Below, piece by piece: positions 31,520 to 45,076 of a stretch of 64,000 nucleotides of DNA. Source of the DNA: Euphorbia lathyris (Eukaryota; Streptophyta; Magnoliopsida; Malpighiales; Euphorbiaceae). Where the stretch lies: NCBI RefSeq assembly GCF_963576675.1, contig NC_088919.1, positions 48,568,501 to 48,632,500 on the forward strand. Reading direction: 5' to 3'. A program made the position numbers and the translations under genes. Under the pieces are notes generated by a model. The model saw only the letters and a program-made list of their open reading frames with translations, did not search any database and had not been told where the DNA came from. Numbering within the stretch: the first letter of the stretch is position 1; each line of letters starts with the position of its first letter.

Positions 31520-32708
31520 TAAGGGTCTGTTTGGTTCAGCTGTTAGCTAATAGATGTTGCGGTTGTTGTTAGCTGTTTGCAGTTTCAGTAAGCTGTTAGT
31601 TGTTGCTGTTAGCTGTTTGTTATTAGCTGTTTAATTACTAGTGTTTGGTAAAATTATATTGAGCTGTTGCTGTTCCGATTTAAAATGTCTAAAATGGATA
31701 TGTTTTAAATTAATCAACGATGAAATTATAAAAGAAAAAATGTGAAAAAATGTCTATAACGTTTACAACTATGAATAATTTTACTCTTAATGTCTAAAAT
31801 GGTGCAATTTTACCCATAACGTTGGCAAGTAAGACCAATTTTACCCATAACATTGACAAGTTTGGTCAATTTCAGATATTATTAGAAAACATAGATATTT
31901 TATTCTTATTATATACCAATTGCACATACCAATGGTTCTAAAAAAGAGATTTCATATTTTTTAAATTTTTTTTGTGATTTAATAATAAAATTGAAAATTA
32001 ATATTTATAAATTCGATAAAATATTGGAAATTTCTTTTTTTTTTCCAACTCATACAAAAGACAATATATTTTTTTATTTTGTTAAAAAAAATTCATGTCT
32101 AATCATATGTTTGTCATCTGTTACTAACGTGATAAAATGGTGCACATGTGAAGTGTAGATGACAATATTCATGACCAAGAAGACAGTTTGATAAATTATT
32201 TCTCAAATTGACCCAACTTGTCAATGTTATGGGTAAAATTGCTTCTGGCTGCCAAAATTAGGGGTATAATTACACCATTTTAGACGTTAAGAGTAAAATT
32301 GCTCATAGCTATAAAAGTTGAGGGTATTTTTTCACATTATCTTATTATAAAATAAAAAATGTGTTACACAAATTAATAAAAATAATCTATATAAAAAATA
32401 AAATTTTATTGAATGCAACAAAACCTTGTTTTTCCTTTAATTATGTTGTAGAAATATAAATAATGTTAAAGAATAAACATATTTTCTGGAAATAAGAAGG
32501 ATAATTATGTCAATAATAACTAACTATAAACATCTGTTTATGAAACGCTCCAAATATGAGCTTTTCGTGAAATGCTCCAAAACGCTGCAGTTTCCAGAGA
32601 AAATGCTAAACGCTGCGGTTATATAAACCTAACCAAATGCTATATTTCCTGCGGTTTGGAGTGAAACGCTAAACGCTCCTCCGAAAAGCTGAAACAAACA
32701 CCCTCTAA
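31520..32708. mobile_element. Tourist-like element A, copy 2, with nested M1 MITE
   Basis: Inverted relative of the element at 22429-23564. Ends GGGTCTGTTTGGTTCAGC (31523 on) and GCTGAAACAAACACCCTC (to 32705), flanked by TAA. The nested 610-bp M1 MITE is 31734-32343 with 9-bp duplication ATTATAAAA (31725-31733, 32344-32352). It sits at the same internal site as in copy 1, so the two travelled as one composite. Confidence 0.78.
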
Positions 32709-32709
32709 C

Positions 32710-33500
32710 TTATATAATGCATACATAATGGTTTGAGTTTTTGTAATTTCTTTTTTAATTATGTTGGTAATACCGTAAAATTTTAGATATAATTAATCTT
32801 TGAAAGATCCGATATAATATTTAAATACATGGTCTGATAATGATAAATCAGCCTATTCAAATTTTATATTAGATATGGATAAAATATATTTTGCTTAAAA
32901 ATATTATGATAAAATTTTATTTATTTCAAAATTTTATTATTATGTTTAAAAATAAATCTATACTTTCTTAAAAAAAAATATATAAAGAGAAATTTAAACA
33001 TTATCCCTTTCTTTCTTTTTGTGGTGTTGGTGAAATATGAAATGATTACATGTTCTCTATTGACACTATAAGGTCAATTTTCACCAACCCAACCCACAAC
33101 CATTCACTTTTTTTGGGGGGCAAAATATAATTTTAATGCTTCTAAATTTTGTGTATTTATACTATTAATTTTTCAATTTGAAAACCTATTGGAGTCACAC
33201 AGATAAAACATATGTGAAACAATTTTTTTTTGCTAATGAAGCTCAATTAATTTTAAGATAAAATTCAGAGTTCAATCTAACAAATTTAAGTTGAGAGAAC
33301 AAACACAAAAAGTTAAAAAAATTTATTAGAACATATTAAAAAGCATAAGAGCTTAAACATAAATTTGTAAATTTCGAGCACTCCAAATTATATTTTTTTA
33401 ACCATTACTATTTGTTTTTAGATAATTAAGTTTTTTTTTTTTAAATTATATAACATAGATTATAACCATTAGGAAAAAATATTATAACAACTCGATCCAT
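32710..33500. other. AT-rich intergenic DNA
   Basis: No gene or bounded element recognised; a G run occurs near 33113. Confidence 0.5.
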
Positions 33501-34175
33501 GGTTTTTTCAGTTTTTCTCCGAAGATATTGGTAAGGAAGTGTTTCAAACTTGCTCTGGATGGATAGGTAAGTGTGAATTTCATGCCAATTTAAATGATTC
33601 TATTAAATTGCTAATACCAAAATGTGATAACCCCACAACAATGAAAGAACTCAGAACTATCTTTCTATGTAATGTACTGTATAAAATAATCGTCAAAGTA
33701 CTAGCTAACATGCTAAAAGCAAATCTTTCTGAAATTATTAGTGAGAGTCAATTTGCATTTGTGCCAGAGTGCTCTATTGTTGATTGAGTGCAAATTGCGT
33801 TGAATTTCTGCATTATATGAAGAGGAAGAATATGGGAAACAAAGGAGAAGTAGCACTGAAAATCAATATCACTAAGGTTTACGATACGGTGGATTGGACT
33901 TTTCTTCGAGTTATTTTGGTTCTGATGGGGTTTCATGAGACATGGGTTAACTAGGTCATGCTTTGTGTGTTGAATGTTTCGTATTCGGTGGCGGTGACTG
34001 GTGATTGTGTAGGTCCAATTAACCTGGGTAGGGGCAACAACAATGAGATCCCTTATCTCCTTATTTGTTTATTATTTGTGTTGAGGTTCTTTTAAGGCTT
34101 ATTTCTAAAGCTGAAACTGATAGTTTGATTAATGGGGGTGTAATATATGTAGGAGCTCCGTCCATTACTCATTTG
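33500..34175 (+). pseudogene. LINE reverse-transcriptase fragment, plus strand
   Basis: Translates as the fingers/palm start of a plant L1-type RT: SIKLLIPKCDNPTTMKELRT, LCNVLYKIIVKVLANMLK and SESQFAFVPECSIVD. It then continues with stops through VDWTFLR- and GAPSITHLL-like phrases, breaking just before the catalytic [FY]xDD motif. It abuts the minus-strand LINE at about 34175. Dead: several stops and no 5' or 3' end. Confidence 0.8.
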
Positions 34176-37070
34176 CTTGGGACATTTCGCTCCAGACCGA
34201 CCTGTTGCTGCCCCCTTGCTTCTCCCGTCGTGTTTCCCCTGCTTGCATCTGGTTCCTATCTGAACCTCTTAAGTCTCGGCCTGCTGCGGATCTGCGGCTA
34301 TCAATTATTGGCACATAGTTGCTGTTTACAAATGAATTGTGCCAAATACTTCCTGAATTAGTATTGTCTGCTCCATAAAAATAACCATATTGCTCCTGCA
34401 TATTTGAGGTCAGACTATTATGAACACAAAGATGCTGATGATGAATTCCACCCGTGTTGCTACTCTCATGCGCCTTCTGCCAGTCCTCTACTAATTGATG
34501 CACCAACATGTACCTACACACTTCACTTATCTGCTTATTCTTCCATAAGGAATCATTACGTTGTTGCCACACTGTATACATCACAGTAACAGCCTTAACA
34601 AAAAATTCAGGATTTGCAAAAACACATACAACATTAAACGATTCTACAACATCCTTAAAATCATCTTCCGGCACATCCAACCCAATTTCTTGCCAACATC
34701 TAACAACATATGGACATGCATAAAATAAATGTCAACTATACTCCACATCAATCTCACAAACAATACAATTATTTGGCATATTAATGTAACGAGATCGTAA
34801 TAAAGATCTCGAGGGTAGGCATTTGGAACATAATTTCCATGCAAATAACTTCATCTGGGGAGGCAGTCGAAGATCCCAAAATTTAACCACTCAAATGACC
34901 GACACATTTCCCCATTTTTGTGCTTCCAAAGCTCTATACCCTGACTTCGCAGAGTAATATCCATTCTTAGTAAACTGCCAAATCATCTTATCCTGGATAT
35001 TGCGTGCTGGAACCATGATTTTGCAAATGGCATCCACTTCCTGTGCAGGGAATAAAATCCCCAGCATCCCTCTATCCCACACTTTCAACCCCTCCATAAA
35101 CAAGTCCTTCACCCTCATCTCTTCAGCCCCGACCGGGCCCCCTAGAGTGCACCATGAGCTGACTTCCATTTTCAATCCAAAGATCCTTCTAAATCCTAAT
35201 AATCTCACCATTTCCAACTTTCCGTTTTAACCCCAATTTCAAAACTCCTATTGACTTCCACACCTCTCTCCAAATAAAGCTGAGATTATTGCCCAAATTT
35301 GAAGTCAGAAAAGAGTCATTAGGAAAATATTTAGCTTTGAACAATCTACTGACTAAAGAATGCGGACTCGATATAAGTTTCCACCCTTGATTCCCCAACA
35401 ACGACAGATTAAACATCTGTAAATCCTTATATCCCAACCCTCCTTGATATTTAGAGTTACAAAGTCTATCCCACCCAAAGCAGTGAATATTTCTCCTCCC
35501 ATCTGCTTTCGTTCCCCACCAAAATGAATTCATCATCTTCTATAACTCATTGCAGATAGTCTTAGGTAATAAGAACATACTCATACAAAATATGGGCAAT
35601 ACCTGTTCAACAGTTTTAAGTAATATATCATTGCTCGCACTAGATATAAATTTAAAACCCCAACAACTAAATCTCTTTCCTAATCTATCCAGCAAAAATG
35701 TAAACACGCTACATTTTGATCTTCCAATTAAGGAAGACATTCTTAAGTATCTCCTAGTATTCAAAGGAGACCTGACACCTAGTAAGTCACAGACCCATCT
35801 CTGATATCCTATTTAACTTTAGTATTGAAGAAAATACCTGAGTTCTGGATATTAATTGCTTGACCAGACGCTTGCTCATATTTAGCCTGGATATCTGATA
35901 CCACCCCGGCTTCCTCAACCCAAGCACCAAAGAAGAAAGTTGTCATCCACAAAGAATAGGTGTGATACAATAGGCGCCCCCATACACACTTGACATCCTT
36001 TTATCAACCCCGTCCTCTCTACTTGATAAATCAGTTGGGACAACACCCTTGCACACAATATGAACAAGTACGTGGACATCGGATCTCCATGTCTCATGCC
36101 TCTTCCCGGTGTAATAGGACCCATCAGCTCTTTATTAATCGAACTAGAATATGACACAGTTGTGACACAAAGTAAGATCCATTGAACACACTTATCCCCA
36201 AGTCCCATCCTTGTCAAAACTGCTTCAAGAAACTTCCAATCCACCCTATCATAGGCCTTGCTTATGTCAATTTTAAGGGCTACTTCCCCTCCTTCACCTC
36301 TATTTTTCCTCTTCATATAATTAATAGATTCAATAGGTACCTGCACACCATCAATAGTTGACCTTCCAAGGACAAAAGTTGATTAACTCTTACTAATCAA
36401 ATTAGGAAGAAATACCTTCAAGCGATTAGCTAGCACTTTGAAATCACTTTATATATCACATTACACAGAGAAATTGGTCTGAAATCCGCCATTACCTTAG
36501 GGGTCTTGCATTTTGGTATTAGTACTATCACCGTATCATTCACATTTGTTGAAAACTCCCCTCTCTCAAGCCATCCCGTGCAGGCTTCAAACACCTCCTT
36601 ACCAATATCCTTCCAAAAGTGCTAATAAAAACCCAGGGTTCAGACCATCAAGTCCCACGATTTATCCAGGTGCATTTGGAAAACTGCCACCCGGAGCTCC
36701 TCAATTGTGAAAGGAGCATCCACCATAGGCTTTTCCACACTAGACATAGTAGAAGAAAGAACATTTACCGTGTCTTGATTGCCCTCCATAGCTGTCGCAT
36801 ACGCCCTTTGAAAGTACTCTCGAACATGATTGCCTAATTCCCTTTAGTCCTCAATATGATGCCCCGCATCATCCTCCAATGTTATAATCAGATTCTACTT
36901 CCTCCTTGCCAGTACACACGAATGAAAAAAATATATTCATATCTCCCCCTTGATGCCAAAATTGTTTTGCATGTTGCTTCCAGTAACTATCCTGCTCAAC
37001 ACCTTGTTTAACTGACTTGTACCTCCTTGACCCTATGGACTGACTCCCCGTCCACCATATCACGTATTAT
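34165..37070 (-). pseudogene. 5'-truncated LINE ORF2 relic, minus strand
   Basis: Read from right to left it gives the linker YWKQHAKQFW (about 37000), RT with KIDISKAYDRVDWKFLEAVL and FVDD (36346-35915), the post-RT region LDRLGKRFSCWG (35764-35540), FWWGTKADGRRNIHCFGWDR through KLISSPHSLVSRLFKAKYFP (35536-35189), and a zinc-finger-type zf-RVT segment. It ends with a linker (34680-34165) before any RNase H. Frameshifts and stops separate the pieces. L1-type non-LTR retrotransposon. Confidence 0.85.
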
Positions 37071-37740
37071 CAGGAAACTTGATACTAAATTATTAAATAG
37101 CCCTAACTTTCAAGTTAATTTCAAAATACCCTAACTTTTATTTGATTTAAAAAATAGCCCATCACTTTTTAATTTTTTCTATTTTCAGCTTTTTCCCATA
37201 GCACTTTTTCCCACGGTACTTTCCTTCACAACGGTAGTGAAACAACTCGGGTTGGATAAAAAAAATTATTTCGAAAATTTCGAACAAATATGAAACCATT
37301 AAAAATAGATGGAATGAGAGAGTTGAATGTAAATATTGATATGAAATCCAAGAAAAATATTAGGGTATGCCAACCCATTTTAGTGAATAAATTATCAGCT
37401 TGACTCCTTAAACAAAACAAGTACAGTTGCTTTATTCTTAAATTTCACCATAAAAAAAAGAGAAATTAGATTGATTCACTTTAAATTGAATTAGCTTATG
37501 ATTGAGAGAGAAAGTGTGTAATTAAGAAAGGAAAGATGCTCAAAGCATGTGATCAGGTGAGATTTTATATAATTAATTATAAATTTCCTAAGCATGGAGG
37601 GAATTAAATTTAGTGGAAACCAGTTAAAAAGATTAAGGGAATAAAAATATTAAAACCAACAATAATTTTTTTTAAGAAAAAACCAACAATAAATAAATAT
37701 ATATATTATGTTTTTTAGGGAATATATTATTTTATGTTAA
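37071..37740. other. AT-rich spacer with a short repeat
   Basis: Around 37080-37160 the AATAGCCC and TAACTTT words recur, suggesting a decayed MITE. No gene. Confidence 0.4.
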
Positions 37741-38567
37741 TTAAAGAAATGGATAAGGTGCAAAAAAAAAAAAAATATACCTAACATTTATATTTTTTTG
37801 AAGCAACTTACCTTATTGTCTAAAATGGTACAATTTTATCTCTAATATTGGCAACCAAAAATAATTTTTACTCTAACGTTAATAAGTTGGGTCAATTTGA
37901 AAAATAATTCATTAAATTGTCTTCTCGGTAATAAATTTTGTCATATACACTTGACATGTGCGTCGTTTTATCACTAATTGGTAATAGGTATGTGAAAAAC
38001 AATTAAAAAGATATAATGTATTTTGTACGAGTTTGAGAAAATAAAATTAAATATTTTTTCGAATTTAAAAAATATTAATATCTAATTCTATTATTAAATC
38101 ATAAAAAATATGAATTTTTTTTAGAACCAACTATTATGCAATTGATATAGAATAAGGAACAAAATATATATGTTTTATAATGATGTATGAAATCAACCTA
38201 ACTTGCCAACTTTAAGAGCAAAAATTTTATTGGTTGTCAACGTTAGGGTAAAATTATATCATTTTGGATGTTGGAGTAAAATTATTTTTGGCTGTGGTGA
38301 AGCTCTTAGCCTGTTGGTTGAGAGCTTACCTATGATCCTTGAGGTAATGGGTTCGAATCACATGGGTGGGGTGGGTTAAGGGTTTTCCTTTGTTTTTAAT
38401 GTAATCTTCATTTCTTTAATGTAAGTGCATTGTGCACAACTTTAAAAAAAAAATTATTTTTGGCTGTCAATATTAAAAATCAAATTGTACCATTTTAAAT
38501 GTTGGAGGTAAAATTGTTCATCACTATAAACATTAAGGGTATTTTTACATCTTACCCTTAAAGAAAT
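37741..38567. mobile_element. M1-family Mutator-like MITE, copy 3
   Basis: Element 37751-38557 with 10-bp duplication TTAAAGAAAT (37741-37750, 38558-38567). The interior repeats the M1 theme (GGTACAATTTTATC, GTTGGGTCAATTT, GGTAAAATTATATCATTTTG). It contains a complete SINE at 38296-38450. Confidence 0.85.
38278..38467 (+). mobile_element. tRNA-derived SINE inside the M1 MITE
   Basis: The 155-bp insert 38296-38450 is flanked by 17-bp direct repeats AAATTATTTTTGGCTGT (38279-38295 and 38451-38467). It has a pol III A-box-like TTAGCCTGTTGG (about 38306) and B-box GGTTCGAATC (38350-38359), then a T-rich body and an A-rich 3' end. These are the marks of a tRNA-related SINE with a target-site duplication made by LINE machinery. 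Confidence 0.88.
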
Positions 38568-39710
38568 AATTTCGTAACAAATTGGTTTGCTACACGTATA
38601 GACATATGAATTTTTTTTTATCTCGTCTTCTGCAACAAATCAAAGATATGTGTACACACTTAAAAAATTATGTGTATAGATTTATTATTAATAAATGTTA
38701 ACCTGACACACGTATGAGATGAAAATAACAAGATTCATATCTGTGAATAGTATAATTGTAGTTAGGTGTAAAATTGGTCTAACTTACAAACATTAAAGAT
38801 ATAATTATAATTTTTATAACATTAGATGTAAAATTATTCTTTTGAAGAAAGATAATTGTTTCATTCATAGAAAAAATAATACATTTCGACATAAGTAATT
38901 AAAAAATTACATCAGAGAAGTTTGAATCTGTATCTTTAATATCACAAATCATGATAGAGTAATAGTAGGCAGTATTTGAAACTGTTTTTGACACAACGGC
39001 GAGAAATTGACTCCTTCAAAAATTGACTTCACAGTCTGTTTTTCTAGAAATGACTTTATGATCTTTTAATAAGTCAGATTTTAATATTTATATGATTATA
39101 GACAAAACTCTTCGGTTGTGCCCTGAAGAAAAACACGAAAACACCCACATAAGAAGTAAAACGACAACCATCCATATAAAGAGACATACCATAACCACCC
39201 ATAAATGGGAGAATGAACAAAAAAAATTATAAATAAAAAAGAAACTAACAAATATACCATCGTAAATCAATCAAAATATTTTATTCAAAAAAAACAAAAA
39301 AAAAAAACAAAGAAAATATTTATCTTCTGACTAAAAGTTAAGAAAACCTCAAAACTTTAATAAAGAAGATGAGAGTTTCTAGAAGTGAAATTATTCTCAA
39401 AAAAAAATTATTCAATTAAAAAAGCAAAATAAAACAAATAAATATTAACAACAATCATCCATATAACGAGATATGCCACAACCATCCATAAATGAGAGAA
39501 TGAACAAAAAAAATTACAAAAAAAAAACTAACAAATCTACTTTCGTAAATCAATTAAAAAAAATTATTTAATAGAGAAAAAACAAAACTTATCTTCTGAC
39601 TAAAAACCAGAAGAAAACTCCAAATTAAAAAAAAAAACGAGAGTTTCTTAAAGATAAAAATTATTCCTAGTTGTCAACGTATAAACGGGGTATCTTTGCA
39701 ACTTATCCAA
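38568..39710. repeat. Decayed M1-like block with an internal duplication
   Basis: M1 phrases near 38755-38835 and an M1-type end at about 39660-39705 (CTAGTTGTCAACGTATAAAC..GGGGTATCTTTGCAAC). Between them two diverged copies of an ACCATCCATATAA-GAGA..ATAAATG-GAGAATGAACA unit (39160-39405 and 39450-39660). No gene; the small hydrophobic frame at 39088-39270 is not convincing. Confidence 0.5.
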
Positions 39711-40387
39711 TACTATTCTATTTAGATACTTCTAATTAGGATTTCCACTATACCAACTAATTAAGGAATTAATTAGTAACACATACATAAATTAACATAT
39801 AAGAAGTACCCACTTTTAAATAAAAAAGCCTATTTATAAGGAAATGACAGTTTTTTTTAATAATAAATAACTATAAAATGGGTATATTATGTTTTTGAGC
39901 TGGAGTTAGTTGGTTGATGAGCTCAAAATACAAATAATAAATTAAGCAAATCCTGACAAATTAATGCAAATGAGTTGGTAATAATGTGAACCCTCTTTTT
40001 CTGATTCTTTCCAATTTTTTACTATTTCCTTTTCTTGCAGATGGATATCAACTTGTATAAATTCACTTTAATACATAAATTAATAATATGTAAAATTACA
40101 AAAATATGTGTAATTATAATTAAATTGTCAAATAGGGCTTAATCATATATTGATTGCTTTAATACATGCCAAAGAATCAGATCCTTTTGCAAAAGTAAAT
40201 TTAAATAATTATATTTCTTTTTCCCAAATCACATCCATTTTGCTGTACAACATTATTAATTTAATCTATCTGTAGTTATATAATTAAACCTCACTTTCCA
40301 GAGTACTATAAACAAAATTATTTCAAATTCACCAATTAATAACAGTTCTGTAACTTTTACCATATAATTTTTCATAAGCTGGATGAA

Positions 40388-40912
40388 GGGGTTAATTACA
40401 TATAGATGCCCTAGATGCCCTGTAGTTTCACCAATTTGTAGAGGGACACCTGTTTGTTTTTTTTTTTTTTTTTTTTTTTTGCAAACGCAACCTTGTGGTT
40501 TACAAAATTTTACATTTGGATTCACTTTATCAAAATTTGGCTGATACCGATCTCAAAATAATAAATTTCAAGAGTTAAATGATATTTTAAGCAACTTTAA
40601 TTTTTCAACTTTTTAGGTTTGATGTCATTTAGTTGTTCTTTTTTATGAGAGAGAAAATTAATATTTAGAGAGAGAAAACTCCAAAAATGATGACTTTGAA
40701 AAATTAAAAATATGGTTTCATAGTAAATATGATAATAAACAACTTTAATTCATGAAAATTTTCATTTTGAAATCATTATCGGTCAAATTTGACAAAGTGA
40801 AAAAACATGTAAAATTTTGCAACCACATGATTGTATTTGCAAAATAAAAAATACCACATATACTTATATGTAAATCGGGGATACCATAAAATATGTATAT
40901 ATAATTAATCCT
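40388..40912. mobile_element. Probable long-arm MITE
   Basis: Left GGGTTAATTACATATAGATG, right ATATATAATTAATCC. The inner arms share TTGCAAA, TTTTACAT and TTTGACAAAGTGAA-type complementary words. Contains a T run at about 40459-40480. No clear target duplication. Confidence 0.5.
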
Positions 40913-42880
40913 TGGATTAATTGAATAAACTATTATTAGTTTTATTTGTGAAAGGTAAATTTATAGGCTTAATACATATACAGCTTCTCTGCTCTTACTT
41001 GTACCCCCAATGTCTAATGACCTTCTAAATTTTAAAAACTATATTTTTACCTCCTCCAAGGGGAGGTGTTCCTCCCGACGGAGCTTTTCTCGACGGGATA
41101 TAGATTGGCCGGTGGTCTATCAACGCTCGTGACCACTGACGACCGACAAATTTTTCTGTTATAATGTTTCCACATGGCAGCACCATATGGCTGTGGTAGG
41201 AAGGTTAATTTAAGGAGTTTAAGGTGGTAAATGTTGTTTTAAGTAAGTTGAGATAGTAGAAAATCGTTTCAAGCAAATAGAGGTGGTAGAAAGAGCGTTT
41301 GAAAATTTGGGGAATTTTTAGGCATTTGAGTGCAAGTTTAAGTTTAAGGACTTTAGTATATGAGAATTATAAAGCAAGCCAAAAATGGCCTAGTTTGGTG
41401 AGAATTCGATTGGTACGAGCTTTTATACTTCTCTCCTTCACTTAGAATGAATTTGGATAATTGAATTCTTCTATTTCAAAATATTTTCCAAAGAAAGGAA
41501 ATGAATTGAAATTGAATTCTAATAAATAAATTATTTTCTTGCAAATAATTAATTTAAACACATCCAAAAAAATCTATTTTTCCTTAAATTTCAGTTTGAG
41601 ATATAAGGGTCAATTGATATGGTATAAAACATCTTATACCAAGTGATTAAAGGGTTAAAGATTCAAATCCTAACCACTCTATTTATTAATTAAATTTCAA
41701 CATACAGTAGGATAGGTATGTAATGTACACGTTTCAAGTTTAAGCATCACTTATATGTGATATGTTAAATATAATATATATAAAAAATGTTTTTAGTTTT
41801 TACCAATGAGTTTAACCTCAAGTAGAAATAGCAACAAAGAAGCAATACTAGTGTCAACACCCCTTCAAGATCGAATTATTGAATCAATGAAGCGCGTCTT
41901 GGAGAAAGAAGTTTTTATCTAGATTATACCGAGTTTTTTGCGCCTTGAGATAGCATTTGCGCCTTTTCTAACTAATTTTGTTTCATCTAGTTTCTTGAAA
42001 CTTCTAGCTTTATGATGTAATATAAATAAGCTTTCTTTGCCATCGTAAATGGTATCCTAAAATGTAATGACTCTAGCAAGTGCATTAGGTATACGTAATA
42101 AAATGATAAATGTATTATCATCTCCACATGGATAGAATATTCAGAAATAGTCACTAAATCGCCTAAAACAATCAGCTTCCTTGTAAAGTCATATTATTTA
42201 AAGTTTATAAGTTAAGATTTATTCATAAACAACGATAAAAATAAACTTAACTAACAGATCTGATATTTTGGCAACAAAAAAGCATGTAAAGTTGTTTACT
42301 TTAACACAAATAACAAAGAACAAGTTTAAAGCAAAACCAAAATCGTCAACAAGAAAGTATATCTCTTTAAATCATGTGAATGAAATTAAGAACGTATAAC
42401 TAGGGTTTCTTTCACATAAATCACTTGAGTCAGGTGTCCCATGTTCACAAGATTCTTTAAAAAACATGCTAACTAAGTATCCTTAAGCCAACTTGTTTCT
42501 AAGTATTAAAATTAAGAAAGAATTTTAAAATATAAAGTGCTAAAAACCCTTAGCATATGGCTATTAATGTCTCTAATCCTAGCAAAATATATCTCATGGT
42601 GTTTCCATCTCCTAATATGAGTCTCCTCGCAATTATTCAACTAAATATGGGATGATCAAACCCCAAAACATAAACAACTCCATTAAACAACCATTAGAGA
42701 TGTTATCATTCACAATAAGAAGGAAATAACTCACAACCGCCAGCTGAAAGCTGGTTTCAGCCCATAGAGTTGCTATTCACTCGTTTTCATAAAGAAATCC
42801 ACCAAAACTCTAGAAAACAACTTGCACAAATTAAAGAAAAGAGCTGAAAATTTGAGAAGTTGATAAAAGAAAACCATGGG
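40913..42880. other. Intergenic DNA, no gene recognised
   Basis: AT-rich. A GC-richer patch at 41045-41180 (CCTCCAAGGGGAGG, CGACGGAGC) looks like part of an old repeat. The stretch leading up to 42890 may be decayed copia sequence but has no readable domain. Confidence 0.45.
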
Positions 42881-42884
42881 CAAG

Positions 42885-43430
42885 CATATTAGACCGTTGT
42901 TAAGAGAATAATGAAACATCTCAAAGGAAAATCAGACTATTCTTTATGTTACAAAGGCATTGATTTGAAACTTAGAGGATACATGGATGCAGACTAGGCT
43001 GGAGACACTGATGAAAGAAAATCCACATCTAGTTACGTGTTCTTGCTATGAAATGACGTCATATGCTAGAGAAGTAAGAAACAAACATGTATAGCTATAT
43101 CCACAATGGAAGTATAATACATATCATACTCATGAGCAGTACAATAGGTAGTTTGGTTAAATAACACCTAAAATTTACCATCTCTAAAGGTCTAGTAGTA
43201 ATAAATAGTGATAGTCAATCTGCTATAGCCTTCTCTAAAGATAAGAGATTTTATAGCAGGACTAAGAACATAGAGATTAAGTATCATTTTCTAAGAGATC
43301 AAATTACACGTAAGAAAGTTAGTATGAAGTATGTATCCACACATGACATGGTAGCTAATCCTCTCACTAAACATGCGAGTAAAGATGTTCATGAGAAACA
43401 TGTGAGATCCCAAGGTTTTTGTAGGATCTA
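42885..43430 (+). pseudogene. Copia RNase H relic
   Basis: Conceptual translation gives IMKHLKGKSDYSLCYKGIDL, MDAD, DTDERKSTSSYVFLL, NSDSQSAIAFSKDKRFYSRT, KNIEIKYHFLRDQIT and VANPLTKHASKDVHEKHV. This is the C-terminal end of a Ty1/copia polyprotein. Several stop codons (for example in place of the W after MDAD) show it is dead. Reverse transcriptase and LTRs were not recognised around it. Confidence 0.85.
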
Positions 43431-44285
43431 GACATACTTCTATCTAGAAATATGAGTATTCAATAAATGTCCTTTGGAATACTGATCTTTATCTAATACG
43501 CAAATATAAATATTCATATGTTTACTCTTATACAGTGATGCATGTGGGACAAAGCAGTAATTCACTTACATGAGTGTTTACCTCTTATTTTGCTTTAAGA
43601 ATGGCAAAGATAAGAACTATGTTGTTGTTTTTATCAATCGAGAGCTTGTTTAATAATAAAATCCATCTTGTAAGAACAATGAACTGTATTCATTAAAGTA
43701 CAAGATCTCTATATACACGTAAATATATAAAGAGATCACAGAAAGATCTAAAAGAGAAATTTCAGGTATAAGACCTATGTGTCATTTAGCCAAAAGTAGT
43801 TTCAAAAGTAAGTGAACTTAAGGTTAGATGATGGGAACTTTATAACTGATGCTTTCATAGGGTGTTTTGAACATGCACTTTCTTTAGAAATAATAAGCAA
43901 CATCATAACACACGAGTTCATATCATATGTGCTCAGCGACACAAAACTGGAAAAGAACACTATGCCATTTTCCCTTTCACATGACACAAGATACATGACA
44001 GACATTTGTTTTCGTGTCGTCTGAATATTTTTCGTGACAGTATTTTAACTATATGTCATCTGAAGGCGAAATAAAAAATGCTCGATTCTCAGATGACATT
44101 ACGATTACAGAATCCTGTCATCCAAAGAAAACGTGCGTTTTCGTTAAATTTGATGCGCTCAACAGATGACACTTCTAATAAATGAATGTCATTGTATGCC
44201 GAAAACAAAAAAGCGGCAAATGAAATTTCACTTACGTGGCCATACCAAATTTTAGGCGCTCTATATCATTTGACTGAAATTTCGG

Positions 44286-44420
44286 CTGATATATAAACCC
44301 TCTCTCAATCCCAAACCCCAGTTTAGGTTACGCAAGCTTCATCCCTCTCATCCCGCTCTATCTCCATGGTTGATTTGAACATGCAATCACTGGGTGAGCT
44401 TGAAACATGGTACTAGTAAG
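44286..44420 (+). promoter_or_regulatory. Promoter/leader-like segment in the CACTA element
   Basis: GATATATAAACCCTCTCTC, a C-rich leader with GCAAGCTTCATCC, then ATG at 44366 opening a 16-codon frame (MVDLNMQSLG..) before a stop. It may be the 5' end of the element's own or a captured transcript. Inferred from composition only. Confidence 0.35.
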
Positions 44421-45076
44421 CCGTGTTTTCTTCGTTCCTAGCTGTATTAGAGTATCATTGTTCCTTTATCTTTTCCTCATCCGATTTACTTTGGTGTATG
44501 TCGATTTCAGCAGCTGGTATAATGATTTTGTGATTTTCAGACCTATCATTGAAAGGTTTAGATCTCTCGCTTAGCTACACTGATTTTATTGTATTTAGAT
44601 TCACTGCTGTAAAGCTTGGGTCTTTATCTTTTTTAATCTAGGGCAAGACAGTGCCTGATACAGTAGATGGTATGAACTCATCTGATTCCTTTTTATTTGA
44701 ACACTATTTGCAGGGATAGTAAGAATGCTTCAGTACATGAGAAGGCTGACTGAAGAGATTGTCAATCGGTTCATGCCTTTAGCATATGGGAAGATTTCTT
44801 TAACTTACTGAATATATATTAATGTTATGTTGGTTTGAACTGATTGGTCATGCCTTTAGAAGTGATTGTGTATGTTTGATGTACTATTTTGGAACCTAGA
44901 ACTCATTGATTTAGGAAACTAGCCTGATTTAGTATATATATTGTTATGTGGGTTTGAACTGAACGATTACATATATGTATGATGTTTTGGGTGATGATGA
45001 AATGATTGGTATGAACTGATTGGTTAGATATAACTGTTTAGGAAGCTAGGATTCATAGAGTTTATGTATGAATGAT

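Noticed and set aside
34065..34361. Plus-strand 98-codon frame at the LINE junction
   Set aside because: It spans the junction of two opposite LINE relics; only its first part is LINE RT.
38296..38450. Functional tRNA gene
   Set aside because: Only A/B-box-like motifs are present; there is no cloverleaf or acceptor stem, and the 17-bp target duplication shows it is a SINE.
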